64,000 bases of DNA from Novosphingobium organovorum (lineage in GTDB: Bacteria; Pseudomonadota; Alphaproteobacteria; Sphingomonadales; Sphingomonadaceae), in NCBI RefSeq assembly GCF_022832435.1, contig NZ_JALHLF010000001.1:74795-138794 (forward strand), given 5' to 3'. A model generated the notes under the pieces. The model worked only from the letters and a program-made list of their open reading frames with translations, had not been told where the DNA came from and ran no database searches. Below, in pieces: positions 9,014 through 17,686 of the stretch (position 1 is the first letter of the stretch; each line of letters opens with the position of its first letter). Both the position numbers and the translations under genes were made by a program.

Positions 9014-10080
9014 CAGGCGCGCTCTTCCTGCACACCCGGCATGCGCAGCGAGGATTCGCCCACACGCGCCAGATCGGCGCTGATTCGCTCGGTCACACGC
9101 TCCTCCAGAAGACGCGCCGTCACGGCAACCGCGTTGGCCACGCCCGCAGCGCTGGCTCCACCGTGGCTTTTAACGACAATGCCGTTCAGCCCCAGGAAAA
9201 CCGCACCGTTATGGTTGTTGGGATCAAGATGGTGCTTGAGCAGCTCGGTAGCCGGGCGCGAGATCAGGAATCCGATCTTCGAACGCAGCGAGCTGGAGAA
9301 GCTTCGGCGCAGAAGGTCCGCCACGAAACGCGCCGTGCCTTCGACGGCCTTGAGCGCGATATTGCCCGAGAAACCATCGGTAACGACGACATCGATGTTG
9401 CCGTGCGCCATCTTGTCGGCTTCCGTGAATCCATCGAACGAAAGCGCGAGCTCCTTTTCCGCTTCGCGCAGAATGGCCGAAGCCTCGCGCAGCAGTTCGG
9501 TGCCCTTGATTTCCTCGGTACCGATATTGAGCAAGCGCACGCGCGGCTCGGCACGTCCCGAAACGACACGCGCATAAGCTGCGCCCATCACCGCGAACTG
9601 CACCAGATTGCGACTGTCGCATTCGGTGTTCGCGCCGAGGTCGAGCATCACCAGATCGGTGTCGCCCAGCGTCGGGAGAAGCGCGGCGAGCGCTGGCCTG
9701 TCGATCCCCGGCATGGTGCGCAGGGTCAACTTGGAAATCGCCATCAGCGCCCCGGTGTTGCCACCGCTGACCGCCGCACCGGCATCCCCGGCCTTTACCG
9801 CCTCGATAGCCCGGCCCATCGACGTACCCTTGGCACGCCGCAGGACCTGACTGGGCTTGTCTTCGCCGCTGATCACCCCATCAGTGTGGATGATCTCGGA
9901 GGAAGCGTGCAGATTCGGATGATCCTGCAGGGCGTCCTTGATCTTCTGCTCGTCGCCGACGAGCAGAAACTTGAACTGGTCATGACGACGGCGCGCAAGT
10001 GCAGCGCCCTCGATCATGACGCGCACCCCCTCGTCGCCGCCCATCGCATCGATGGCGATACGCGGCAAACTCATGGACAA
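9013..10080 (-). CDS. plsX: Phosphate acyltransferase PlsX
   Basis: Converts acyl-ACP to acyl-phosphate for the PlsY route into phospholipids. It is a peripheral membrane enzyme of 355 residues. The PlsX signatures [17 protein letters not shown] start ([11 protein letters not shown]), [11 protein letters not shown] and [12 protein letters not shown] are visible. It lies between rpmF and fabH, as in most bacteria that keep this cluster. Confidence 0.96.
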   Translation of the reverse strand: MSMSLPRIAIDAMGGDEGVRVMIEGAALARRRHDQFKFLLVGDEQKIKDALQDHPNLHASSEIIHTDGVISGEDKPSQVLRRAKGTSMGRAIEAVKAGDAGAAVSGGNTGALMAISKLTLRTMPGIDRPALAALLPTLGDTDLVMLDLGANTECDSRNLVQFAVMGAAYARVVSGRAEPRVRLLNIGTEEIKGTELLREASAILREAEKELALSFDGFTEADKMAHGNIDVVVTDGFSGNIALKAVEGTARFVADLLRRSFSSSLRSKIGFLISRPATELLKHHLDPNNHNGAVFLGLNGIVVKSHGGASAAGVANAVAVTARLLEERVTERISADLARVGESSLRMPGVQEERA

Positions 10081-10101
10081 TCTCCGAATTCGTACGAGGT
10101 C

Positions 10102-10281
10102 TTAGATTTCGACCGCGACGATCTCACGGCCGTTGTAATGGCCGCAAGCATTGCAAAGATTGTGCGGGCGCTTCAGCTCACCACAGTTAGGGCACTCGTG
10201 GAAGGCTTCGACCTTCAGAGCGTCATGGCTGCGGCGCATGCCCCGGCGCGAAGGGGTCGTTTTTCTTTTGGGGACTGCCAT
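10102..10281 (-). CDS. rpmF: 50S ribosomal protein L32
   Basis: 59-residue ribosomal protein beginning [20 protein letters not shown]. The zinc-ribbon cysteines are retained (CPNC and CNAC). It is the first gene of the leftward plsX-fabH-ihfA operon. The DUF177/YceD gene that often precedes rpmF is absent, since the next gene upstream runs the other way. The leader holds a promoter and a terminator-like hairpin. Confidence 0.97.
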   Translation of the reverse strand: MAVPKRKTTPSRRGMRRSHDALKVEAFHECPNCGELKRPHNLCNACGHYNGREIVAVEI

Positions 10282-10314
10282 TTCGGCACCTGTTCCTGCA
10301 AAATGCGTTAATGT

Positions 10315-10352
10315 AAAAAAGGCCGCCTGGAACCGACATCCGGACCGGCGGC
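10315..10352 (-). terminator. Terminator-like hairpin and U-run in the rpmF leader
   Basis: Read leftward, arm GCCGCC (10352-10347), a 19-nt loop with its own short pairing, arm GGCGGC (10327-10322) and then six T residues (10320-10315). It ends 33 nt before the rpmF ATG and begins only about 7 nt after the predicted transcript start. It could be an attenuator or the end of a tiny transcript. Confidence 0.5.
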
Positions 10353-10365
10353 TTGCGAAGGCGGG

Positions 10366-10393
10366 CCTATACCCGATTTCTGGAGAGTTGCAA
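10366..10393 (-). promoter_or_regulatory. Predicted sigma-70-type promoter of the rpmF operon
   Basis: On the leftward strand, TTGCAA (10393-10388), a 16-bp spacer and TATAGG (10371-10366). Transcription would start near 10359, giving a leader of about 78 nt. This is the only promoter-like match I saw between rpmF and the divergent MAPEG gene. Confidence 0.5.
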
Positions 10394-10476
10394 GTCGTTC
10401 CTCGAGACAACATGAACAAACTCACACCACACCGACTGCAAACAGCAGGCCACCAGCAAATCGAGCGCCACCGACC

Positions 10477-10869
10477 ATGATCCTGCAGACAACCCTCAGT
10501 CTTAGCGCCGCAGCCGTGGCAATCAACCTCTGGTTGGGCACGCGCATTGCCGCTGTCCGCAACAAAGACAAGATCTGGCACGGCGACGGCGACAATCCCC
10601 TGCTCATGCGCCGGATGCGCGCACAGGCTAATTTCATCGAGAACACCCCCTTCCTGCTCATCCTCGCCGCCGCGATCGAGCTGAGCGGTGCTGGCGGCAC
10701 CTGGCTATGGGTGGCTGGCGGCGCCTACATGCTCGCGCGGATCGCCCACGCACTGGGCATGGACGCGGCAACGCCGAACCCGGCCCGCGGGCTGGGATTT
10801 GGCGCCGGGCTGCTGGTCTCGCTAGGGCTGGCGGCGGTAGCGGTGCTGGTCGCCGTCGGGCGGTTCTAG
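10477..10869 (+). CDS. MAPEG family membrane protein
   Basis: 130-residue inner-membrane protein with four predicted hydrophobic helices. It has the MAPEG pattern around residues 40-60 ([19 protein letters not shown]) and 80-90 ([11 protein letters not shown]). MAPEG proteins include microsomal glutathione transferases. The substrate of this bacterial member is unknown. It is divergent from rpmF and is followed by nested inverted repeats. Confidence 0.85.
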   Translation: MILQTTLSLSAAAVAINLWLGTRIAAVRNKDKIWHGDGDNPLLMRRMRAQANFIENTPFLLILAAAIELSGAGGTWLWVAGGAYMLARIAHALGMDAATPNPARGLGFGAGLLVSLGLAAVAVLVAVGRF

Positions 10870-10904
10870 GGCGGTCGATCCGACTGCATCGGATCGACCG
10901 CCCT
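10870..10904. terminator. Perfect 15-bp inverted repeat after the MAPEG gene
   Basis: GGGCGGTCGATCCGA and its exact complement flank a 5-nt loop, directly after the stop codon. It is probably a terminator for the rightward gene. It sits next to a second nested repeat, so it may belong to a dispersed element. Confidence 0.55.
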
Positions 10905-10920
10905 AGACCTTTGTTTTGAC

Positions 10921-10963
10921 GCATTTTCCGAACCGTCAGGAGATTCCGCCTGACTGAAAATGC
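10921..10963. repeat. Nested palindromic intergenic element
   Basis: The outer arms GCATTTTC (10921-10928) and GAAAATGC (10956-10963) enclose inner arms GTCAGG (10935-10940) and CCTGAC (10949-10954). The element is flanked by CTAGA/TCTAG-like ends. The layout resembles dispersed palindromic repeats of alphaproteobacterial genomes. Only one copy is seen in this window. Confidence 0.4.
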
Positions 10964-11039
10964 TCTAGCGACGTGATTTCGGCATCTGCCCCCCCCCCGG
11001 CCACAGGGTGTAAAATGGCAGAACCGAACCACGAGCCCC

Positions 11040-11720
11040 TCAGGCCATCGGCATACCGCGTTCGAGCGCCTTGTCGCTGACGTAGGGGTTGGAGCGGCGC
11101 TCATCGCCAAAGGTGCTCACCGCGCCGTGACCGGGCACAAAGGTCACATCGTCCCCCAGCGGCCACAACCGTCCGGTGATCGAGTGCACCAGATCCTCAA
11201 GATTTCCGCGCGGAAAATCCCAGCGCCCGATCGCGCCCTTGAACAGCACGTCCCCCACGAAGGCGAACCGGCTCGGCGCATGGTGGAACACGACATGGCC
11301 CGGCGTGTGACCGGGACAGTGCACCACATCCAGCTCCAGTTCGCCCACGGTGACGGTATCACCGTGCTCGAGCCAGCGATCGGGCTCGAAGGTGTGCGCT
11401 TCCATGTTCCAGCGCGGACCATCGTCATCGAGCTTGGCGATCCAGAAGCGGTCTTCCTCCTGCGGCCCCTCGATCGGTACGCCCATTTCCTTGGCGAGGA
11501 CGCCCGCCTGACCGCAATGGTCGAGATGCCCGTGCGTGACGAGGATCTTTTCCAGCGTCACCCCGGTCTTTTCGAGCGCCTGCTTGAGCTTGGGCAAGTC
11601 ACCGCCGGGATCGACGAGCGCGCCGCGCATCGTGCGCGTGCACCAGACGAGCGAGCAATTCTGCTGAAGCGGCGTGACGGGAATGATGCCGACGCGCATG
11701 GGCTGTTCTGCTTGGGTCAT
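11040..11720 (-). CDS. MBL-fold metallo-hydrolase, glyoxalase II-like
   Basis: 226-residue metallo-beta-lactamase-fold hydrolase. The metal-binding THGHLDHCG motif is near residues 63-71, with further ligands in CPGHTPGHVVFH and GDVLFKGAIGRWD and the late histidine in FVPGHGAVS. It resembles the YcbL/glyoxalase II-like group of thioester hydrolases. The substrate is not known. It is separated from the downstream regulator genes by a short gap on the same strand. Confidence 0.85.
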   Translation of the reverse strand: MTQAEQPMRVGIIPVTPLQQNCSLVWCTRTMRGALVDPGGDLPKLKQALEKTGVTLEKILVTHGHLDHCGQAGVLAKEMGVPIEGPQEEDRFWIAKLDDDGPRWNMEAHTFEPDRWLEHGDTVTVGELELDVVHCPGHTPGHVVFHHAPSRFAFVGDVLFKGAIGRWDFPRGNLEDLVHSITGRLWPLGDDVTFVPGHGAVSTFGDERRSNPYVSDKALERGMPMA

Positions 11721-11793
11721 GCACCGGACATGGCGCGCGCACCGCGCGATTGCAACCGGGCACGGCAGCGCCCACCCTTGCGCGAAGCCCCCG

Positions 11794-12456
11794 TCAGATC
11801 CGCCCGCTCTTCCACACCACGCGGCCGATTACCGCCAGATCCCCCGCCGCGCATTCGATCACGCCATAGGCCGGATTGTCGCTGCGCAGCGTCACGTGGC
11901 CGGGATGGCCGGTCTCCACCCGCTTGACCAGCAAGACCCCATCGAGGCGGACGACGTGGATTCCGTCGCGCAGCGCCTTTTGCCGCTGATCGACGAGAAT
12001 TTCGTCCCCGTCGCGCAAGGTCGGCTCCATCGAATCGCCAGCGACGGTGATCGTGGCCAGATGGCCCGGCTGAAGCCCCATCGCGCGCAGCCAGCGCACC
12101 GAAAAACGGATCGAATCGAACGCCGTCTCGTCCTGATCGAGCCCCCCCGGTCCGGCCGAGGCACCGAGCACCAGCCGCGCGATCGCCACCCATTCCTCGC
12201 TTGCGCCAACAGCAGCGGAATCGCCGGACCTGGTGGAGGAAATTTCTTCCGGTCGCCCCAACTCCTCCTCGCTCACCCGGAAAAACCGGGCGAGTTTCGC
12301 ACGATCCGTCTCCTCCAGCTTCCTGGGGCTGCCTTTGCGGACAAATTGCTGAAGATAGCTCGCGTTTTTGCCCAACAGCCGCGACAGCGCAGCCAGGCTC
12401 ACCCCCCGCGCATCGGCGAGGTGAAGGAGACGGGCTCGGACAGGATCGCTTACCAT
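11794..12456 (-). CDS. XRE/S24-family repressor (CI/LexA-like, probably autocleavable)
   Basis: 220 residues. An N-terminal helix-turn-helix spans about residues 5-60 (SLAALSRLLGKNASYLQQFV), and a C-terminal S24 peptidase domain follows. The catalytic Ser142 (VAGDSMEPT) and Lys178 (LLVKRVE) are both present. An Ala-Gly pair at 101-102 lies about 40 residues before the serine, as the cleavage site does in LexA and lambda CI. I chose the ATG at 12456, preceded by GGA, over 12468. Opposite it is a small Cro-like gene. RecA-dependent cleavage under DNA damage is an inference from the motif layout. No phage genes are nearby. Confidence 0.85.
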   Translation of the reverse strand: MVSDPVRARLLHLADARGVSLAALSRLLGKNASYLQQFVRKGSPRKLEETDRAKLARFFRVSEEELGRPEEISSTRSGDSAAVGASEEWVAIARLVLGASAGPGGLDQDETAFDSIRFSVRWLRAMGLQPGHLATITVAGDSMEPTLRDGDEILVDQRQKALRDGIHVVRLDGVLLVKRVETGHPGHVTLRSDNPAYGVIECAAGDLAVIGRVVWKSGRI

Positions 12457-12482
12457 AATGTAATCCATATCTGAAAGAAATT

Positions 12483-12498
12483 TCCTAGACAAGTAGGA
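12483..12498. promoter_or_regulatory. Dyad TCCTA-N6-TAGGA between divergent regulators
   Basis: The inverted repeat is 12483-12487/12494-12498, with partial AAAT/ATTT flanks. It sits between the S24 repressor start and the small rightward gene, in an AT-rich stretch. It is the best operator candidate for the repressor. Confidence 0.4.
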
Positions 12499-12558
12499 TT
12501 TCAATTGGAACATATCATGAACACACGCTAACCAACAAGAGAAAGGATACGGTGCGAC

Positions 12559-12759
12559 ATGCTGATCTCCCAGATCGAGCGCTTCCTGAATGCGACCAAC
12601 ATGCCGCGAACCACATTCGGACGCCTGGCGGCCGGCGATCCGCGCTTCGTCGAGGACCTGCGCAACGGGCGTGAGCCGCGCGAGGCCATGACCCGGCGGA
12701 TCGAAGCCTTCATGAGCGGATACCGCACCACCGGCGAGGAGACCGCCCATGCACGCTGA
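12559..12759 (+). CDS. Small DNA-binding-like protein (Cro-like position)
   Basis: 66 residues, mostly helical. The pattern TTFGRLAAGDPRFVEDLRNG resembles the helix-turn-helix of very small phage-type regulators but is too short for a firm family assignment. It is transcribed divergently from the S24 repressor. Its stop overlaps the ATG of the next gene by 11 bases, so translation is coupled. An AAAGGA site lies about 17 bases upstream of the start, which is weak. Confidence 0.65.
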   Translation: MLISQIERFLNATNMPRTTFGRLAAGDPRFVEDLRNGREPREAMTRRIEAFMSGYRTTGEETAHAR

Positions 12760-13165
12760 TCTTGTCGCGGCTCCGGCCGACCGCACCGCCCCAACCGGGT
12801 CCACGCCGCTCGGCGCCCATCCGGCGCCCGGCCTGCGCCCGACACGCACGCAGCGCGGTCCCTGGCTGCAACTGCTGACGCAAGTGCTCCATCTCGCCGG
12901 ACCGCGCGCCGAGTTCCTGCGCCACGCCGAGCGCCCCTGGGCCAGCGCGACGTTCTCAGGCACGCGCCACACGATCGCGCTCGCCTTCACGGGCGCTGCG
13001 GCGCAGGACGACGGTGAACAGTTCGTGGAGGCCCTGCCCGAGCACGACTTCACCATTCCCGGCCACCTCGTCGCCGATGCGGCCCTGCGCGGGCTCGATC
13101 AGGACAACACCGGCGAGCCGCGCATGGAGCTTGAAATCGAAGTGCTGCTGCTCGACGATCTGTGA
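12749..13165 (+). CDS. Uncharacterised 138-residue protein
   Basis: I do not recognise a family. A clear ribosome site (GAGGAG, 7 bases before the ATG at 12749) and overlap with the upstream small gene support it as a real coupled gene. The N-terminal 40 residues are rich in Pro/Ala/Thr/Arg. The remainder looks like a compact alpha/beta domain ending in the acidic hydrophobic ELEIEVLLLDDL. No signal peptide or membrane segment is seen. Its link to the repressor pair is positional only. Confidence 0.6.
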   Translation: MHADLVAAPADRTAPTGSTPLGAHPAPGLRPTRTQRGPWLQLLTQVLHLAGPRAEFLRHAERPWASATFSGTRHTIALAFTGAAAQDDGEQFVEALPEHDFTIPGHLVADAALRGLDQDNTGEPRMELEIEVLLLDDL

Positions 13166-13259
13166 ACGCAAGCCAGACGGACCGCGTGCTCCAGGTTCAA
13201 ATCCCAACCGGATGATGTTGAGGATGAAGGCCCTTCAGGCGGTCATCCCCCTTGATCCC

Positions 13260-13310
13260 GGACGGACGACCGCACCCAGCATGGCGCGACAGCGGTGCGG
13301 TCGTCCGTCC
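13260..13310. terminator. Perfect 17-bp inverted repeat between convergent genes
   Basis: Arms 13260-13276 and 13294-13310 are fully complementary around a 17-nt loop. The location between the stop codons of convergent genes fits a bidirectional terminator, although there is no T-run. Confidence 0.5.
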
Positions 13311-13385
13311 AGCGCACGAGGGCGATAACCCTCGAGACAAATCCTTTGGGCTTCCCGTTCCACGACGCGGCGCCCAAGCCTGCGG

Positions 13386-14342
13386 TCAGTACCCGCGCGC
13401 GTAATCTACTTCATGGACCAGCGGCTCGCCCGCCACATAGCGTTCGAGGTTGCCCGCAAAACGCTGCGCCGCGCGGCGGATGAGGCTGTCCTGCGCGAGC
13501 CCGGCCGCGTGCATCGAAATCTCGACATTGGGGCACGACCACAAGGCGTGGTCGGCGGGAAGCGGTTCAGGATCGGTCACGTCGAGGTAGGCCCGGCCGA
13601 GCTGGCCCGAGCGCAGCGCCGCGATCAGCGCGTCCTGGTCGACCACGTCGCCGCGCGCGACATTGACCAGCCCGGCGCCCGGCTTCATCGCCCCGAGTTC
13701 GGCCGCGCCGAACATACCGCGCGTCTCGCTCGTCGAGGGGACGATCAGGATCACCCAGTCGAACCGGCCCAGCGCGCTGCGCCATTCGCCGTTACCAAGG
13801 TCTCCCGCGCGCGGCGTACGCCGGGCCATCGTGACGCGCGCGTCGAACGCTTCGAGAATGGTGCGGATGCGCTGGCCGATCTCGCCTGCGCCGATCACCA
13901 GCACCTCAGCCTCCAGCAGCTCGCCGCGTCCGGGCGGCTGCGCCAGCCATTCGTGCCGGTCCTGCGCGCGCAGCAACGTCCCCCAGCCCTTGCCCAGCGA
14001 CAGCATCCCCAGCACCGCGAATTCGGCGACCGAATGGGCGTGGAGGCCCGCACCGTTGGTCAGCCGCACGCCGTGCGCCTTGAACTGCTCGAGCGGCAAC
14101 CAGTCGACACCCGAGGACATCACGCTGCACCACGTGAGCGCGTTGGCGCGCTGCATGGCCTCACCAACGGCGGCCTTGACCGAATTCTTGATCGTGAAGT
14201 CGGGCCAGATGATCTCGGCCCCGTCCATGCCTTCGCGAAAGCCTTCCGCGTTATCATACCACACCGGCGTAACAGCGGCAGGCATCGAGGGCTCGAGGAA
14301 GGGGCGAAAACGCGAATGCAGCAGGGCGCGGGTCACAGGCAT
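13386..14342 (-). CDS. D-2-hydroxyacid dehydrogenase family protein
   Basis: 318-residue NAD(P)-dependent oxidoreductase. The Rossmann motif is VIGAGEIGQRI near residue 144, preceded by SSGVDWLPLEQF and followed by NVARGDVVDQDALIAAL. The expected catalytic histidine position reads ISMHAAGLAQ near residue 287, as in the GhrA-like/glyoxylate reductase subgroup. The start at the ATG at 14342 excludes a longer open frame that would run through the upstream racemase gene. The substrate is unknown, with glyoxylate or hydroxypyruvate possible. Confidence 0.85.
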   Translation of the reverse strand: MPVTRALLHSRFRPFLEPSMPAAVTPVWYDNAEGFREGMDGAEIIWPDFTIKNSVKAAVGEAMQRANALTWCSVMSSGVDWLPLEQFKAHGVRLTNGAGLHAHSVAEFAVLGMLSLGKGWGTLLRAQDRHEWLAQPPGRGELLEAEVLVIGAGEIGQRIRTILEAFDARVTMARRTPRAGDLGNGEWRSALGRFDWVILIVPSTSETRGMFGAAELGAMKPGAGLVNVARGDVVDQDALIAALRSGQLGRAYLDVTDPEPLPADHALWSCPNVEISMHAAGLAQDSLIRRAAQRFAGNLERYVAGEPLVHEVDYARGY

Positions 14343-14470
14343 AGTCCATCTGGCTGATAATTGCTTTGCCAGCCAAGGTATGGATGCAAAACGATTTGTC
14401 GACGCCCGGCAGGACAAGGCTGCCGTGCATCTATCGCGCCCGGACTTCAGGATAACGCAAGCGCTTGTCC

Positions 14471-15169
14471 TCAGTCCCCGTCCCATAGCACGAAATCGAC
14501 CAGCGCCTGCGCGTGTAAGGCCGTGGTGTCGAACAGCGGCACCGCGCTGTCCCTGGGCCCCACCAGCAGCATGATTTCGGTACAGCCGAGCACGATCGCC
14601 TCGCAGCCCTGCTCGACAAGACGCGCGATGACCTCGCGGTAGAGCGCGCGGCTGGCCGGTTCGATCCGCCCGGCAACGAGTTCCTCGTAAATCACGCGGT
14701 GGACGACGGCGCGGTCGGCCGCGCCGGGCACGCGCACCTCCAGGCCATGGCTTTCGAGCCGTCCGCGATAGAAGTCCTGCTCCATCGTGAAGGCCGTGCC
14801 GAGCAGCCCGACACGGGTCAGACCAGCGGCCCGGATCGCGCGCGCGGCCGGGTCGGCAATATGGACGAGCGGGATGGCCACCGCCTGTTCGACCTCGCCA
14901 GCCATGCGGTGCATGGTGTTGGTGCAGATCGCCAAGCCTTGCGCGCCGGCCGCTTCCAGCCGCCGCGCCGCCTCGACCATCCTGCCGGTCAGCGCGTCCC
15001 AGTCGCCCGAGGCCTGAAGCGCCTCGATTTCGGCAAAGTCGAACGACCACAACAGGCACGGCGCCGAAACGGTCGGGCCGGTGCGATCGCGCACGCCTTC
15101 GTTGATCAGGCGGTAGTACTGCGCCGAGCTTTCCCAGCTCATCCCGCCCAGCAATCCGATCATCCGCAT
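14471..15169 (-). CDS. Aspartate/glutamate racemase family protein
   Basis: 232 residues beginning MRMIGLLGGMSWESSAQYY. Both catalytic cysteines of the PLP-independent racemase fold are present, in CTNTMHRM and LGCTEIML. The pattern is of the YgeA/aspartate racemase group. It probably interconverts amino acid enantiomers, with the true substrate unknown. It is followed by the 2-hydroxyacid dehydrogenase gene after 128 bp. Confidence 0.87.
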   Translation of the reverse strand: MRMIGLLGGMSWESSAQYYRLINEGVRDRTGPTVSAPCLLWSFDFAEIEALQASGDWDALTGRMVEAARRLEAAGAQGLAICTNTMHRMAGEVEQAVAIPLVHIADPAARAIRAAGLTRVGLLGTAFTMEQDFYRGRLESHGLEVRVPGAADRAVVHRVIYEELVAGRIEPASRALYREVIARLVEQGCEAIVLGCTEIMLLVGPRDSAVPLFDTTALHAQALVDFVLWDGD

Positions 15170-15211
15170 GGCGTGCGCCCCTGTTCCGAGATGGGCCTGA
15201 CGGTCAGGCCC

Positions 15212-16663
15212 CTAACCCAGCTTCCATTCCCAGCCGAGCGGATCGCCGTCCATCACCTCGACCCCCTGCGCGGCAAGATCGTCGCGCAGCGCGTCCGAGG
15301 TCGCAAAGTCCTTGCCGATGCGGGCCTGCTTGCGGCGCACCAGCACCTCCTCGATCGCCTCTTCGGCGATGTCGGCGGTCTTGGGACGCAGGCGTAGATC
15401 GGCGCGGGTCAGCGTGAAGAGGCCCAGACCCAGCACCGCGTCCATCCGCTCGACCACCGCGCGCTTGATCGCCGGATCGACCTTCTTGGCCGCCAGCGCA
15501 TCCTCGAGCGCGGTCAGCGCGACCGCGGTATTGAGATCCTCGGCCATGGCCTTCTCGAAGGTTTCGACCATCGGCGCGAGCTTGGGATGGCTGCCCTCAG
15601 CGGCCTCGGCATCCCTGAGCCGCTCGGCCGCCATCAGCATCCGCTTGAGACGGGTGAGCGCGGCGCCCAGCCCTTCCCACGAAAACTCCAGCTCCGATCG
15701 GTAATGCGCCTGCAGGCACATCATGCGGTAGCCCAGCGGGTGGTAACCCTTGTCGATCAGCAGTTGCAGGCGCAGGAACTCGCCCGAAGATTTGCTCATC
15801 TTGCCCGAACGTTCAACCAGGAAGTTGTTGTGCATCCATATCCGCGCGCCCGAATTGGCGGGCACGTCGAGCCCGTTGGTGCAGCAAAAGGCCTGGTTCT
15901 GCGCGATCTCGTTGGGGTGGTGGATCTCGCGGTGATCGATCCCGCCGGTGTGGATGTCGAACGGAAAGCCGAGCAGCTTGCCCGACATGACCGAGCATTC
16001 CAGATGCCAGCCCGGCGCGCCCTTGCCCCAGGGCGAATCCCATTCCATCTGGCGCGTCTCGCCAGCGGGGGTCTTGCGCCAGATCGCGAAATCGGCCGCG
16101 TTGCGCTTGCCCGCCACCGCCTCGATCCGCCCTTCGCCCTCTTCGGTCACCGCACGCGCGAGACGGCCGTAATCCGAGACGGTCGACACGTCGAAGTAAA
16201 GCCCGCTGTCCAGCTCATAGCAGTGGCGTGGGGCGATCTCCTTGGCAAAGTCGATCATCGCATCGATGTAGTCGGTCGCGATCGACCAGTGCGCGGGCTG
16301 GCGGATGTTGAGCGCCTTGATATCCGCCCAATAGGCCTGCGTGTAATGCTGCGCGATGTCCCAGATCGACTGCGCCTTTTGCGCCGCCATCTTCTCCATC
16401 TTGTCCTCGCCGGCATCGCCATCGTCGGTCAGGTGGCCGACATCGGTGATGTTGATGACATGGGTCAGCCTCAGCCCGCGGTGGCTGAGCGTCCGGCCCA
16501 GGATGTCGGCGAAGACATAGGCGCGCATGTTGCCGATGTGGGGATAGTTGTAGACCGTCGGCCCGCAGGTATAGACCCGCGCTTCGCCTTCATGGACGGG
16601 CTCAAAGGGTTCCATCTGGCGGGTCAGGCTGTTGAACAGCGTGAGAGCGGGAAGGTCTGTCAT
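15212..16663 (-). CDS. cysS: Cysteinyl-tRNA synthetase
   Basis: Class I synthetase of 483 residues that charges tRNA-Cys. The HIGH motif is PHIGN in CGPTVYNYPHIGNMRAY (zinc-ligand Cys included), with further zinc ligands in GWHLECS and HHPNE, and the KMSKS motif in RSGKMSKSSGEF. The start at the ATG at 16663 matches the usual N-terminus (LTLFNSLTRQMEPFEP). An upstream in-frame extension is not needed. It sits 42 bp upstream of the racemase gene. Confidence 0.97.
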   Translation of the reverse strand: MTDLPALTLFNSLTRQMEPFEPVHEGEARVYTCGPTVYNYPHIGNMRAYVFADILGRTLSHRGLRLTHVINITDVGHLTDDGDAGEDKMEKMAAQKAQSIWDIAQHYTQAYWADIKALNIRQPAHWSIATDYIDAMIDFAKEIAPRHCYELDSGLYFDVSTVSDYGRLARAVTEEGEGRIEAVAGKRNAADFAIWRKTPAGETRQMEWDSPWGKGAPGWHLECSVMSGKLLGFPFDIHTGGIDHREIHHPNEIAQNQAFCCTNGLDVPANSGARIWMHNNFLVERSGKMSKSSGEFLRLQLLIDKGYHPLGYRMMCLQAHYRSELEFSWEGLGAALTRLKRMLMAAERLRDAEAAEGSHPKLAPMVETFEKAMAEDLNTAVALTALEDALAAKKVDPAIKRAVVERMDAVLGLGLFTLTRADLRLRPKTADIAEEAIEEVLVRRKQARIGKDFATSDALRDDLAAQGVEVMDGDPLGWEWKLG

Positions 16664-16780
16664 GATGCAAGCGGCATTAGGCAGGCCGCGCCAAAGGTCA
16701 AGCCGCCGCGCGGAAGGGCCTGTCCCCGTAGCCCGCACCGGTTTTGCGTGCGAAGACCGGCAGCCCGCATGCCAGCGGTT

Positions 16781-17686
16781 TCAGCGATGCGCCAGCATCA
16801 GCACCAGAACGCCCAGCGTAATGAGCCCGAAGCCGTACCCTTCGCGCGCCGAAAGCCAGCGCCCTGACATCTGGCGCGAGACCAGCGCGACGATCGGCAT
16901 CTCGATCAACGCCAGCGTGCGCACGTTGGCGGCCATGGTCAGCGAGAAGGCGATGAACCAGTTGGCCGACGCGAAGGCACCGAGCGCCCCGGCCGGGACA
17001 CTCAGCCGCCACTCACGCCAGGACTGCGTGAACGCCCGCGAATCGCGAAAGACGAACCAGGCGCTCATCACCCCGGTCTGGATCGCCAGCGAGACGACCA
17101 GGATCAGCAGAGCGCGCAGCATGAAGCTGCCTTCGCCCACCGCTTCGATCGAGGCGCGAAAACAGATCGAGGTAAGCCCGAACAACCCGCCGCTCGTCAC
17201 TCCCACCACCAGCGACCTCCAGTCGGCCAGCGCGCCCGCTCCGTGCCCGGGCTTGAGCGAGGCGAGGATCACCCCGACCGTCACCACCAGCACCGCCAGC
17301 CAGCCCAACCCCGGCAGCCGGTCGCCGATGAGCACCAGCCCGAGCACCGCAACCGTGACCGGCTCGGTCTTGATATAGGCATAGGCAACGCCAAAATCGC
17401 GCTTGGCCATGACTACCAGCATCAGCGCCGTCGCCGCGATCTGGAGCACCCCGCCCAGCAGCGCCCAGCCCCAGGCCGCAGGCGAAGGCGTCGGAAGGCC
17501 CTGCCCGGTTACGCCCAGATAAAGCGCCAGCAGGACGATCGCGAACGGCAGTCCATAGACGAAGCGCACCTGCGTGCCGCCCGCGGTGCCGATCCGCGCG
17601 GTCAGGCGGGACTGCAGCGCGTTGCGGAACACCTGGCCAAGCGCGGCCGCCAGCGTGAAGGGCACCCAGAGATAACCGTGGGTCAA
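16781..17686 (-). CDS. DMT-family (EamA) transporter
   Basis: 301-residue inner-membrane protein with about ten hydrophobic helices arranged as two EamA repeats. The first repeat ends near AYAYIKTEPVTVAVLGLVLIGD and the second near TLALIEMPIVALVSRQMSGR. It is a drug/metabolite exporter superfamily member with unknown substrate. It is leftward, between cobT and cysS. Confidence 0.85.
   Translation of the reverse strand: MTHGYLWVPFTLAAALGQVFRNALQSRLTARIGTAGGTQVRFVYGLPFAIVLLALYLGVTGQGLPTPSPAAWGWALLGGVLQIAATALMLVVMAKRDFGVAYAYIKTEPVTVAVLGLVLIGDRLPGLGWLAVLVVTVGVILASLKPGHGAGALADWRSLVVGVTSGGLFGLTSICFRASIEAVGEGSFMLRALLILVVSLAIQTGVMSAWFVFRDSRAFTQSWREWRLSVPAGALGAFASANWFIAFSLTMAANVRTLALIEMPIVALVSRQMSGRWLSAREGYGFGLITLGVLVLMLAHR

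Noticed and set aside
13194..13204. GGTTCAAATCC, a T-loop-like sequence of a tRNA
   Set aside because: No matching T stem, acceptor stem or anticodon arm could be built around it.
13386..15059. One 557-residue dehydrogenase starting far upstream
   Set aside because: The first 200 residues are an out-of-frame reading of the racemase gene. The dehydrogenase starts at 14342.
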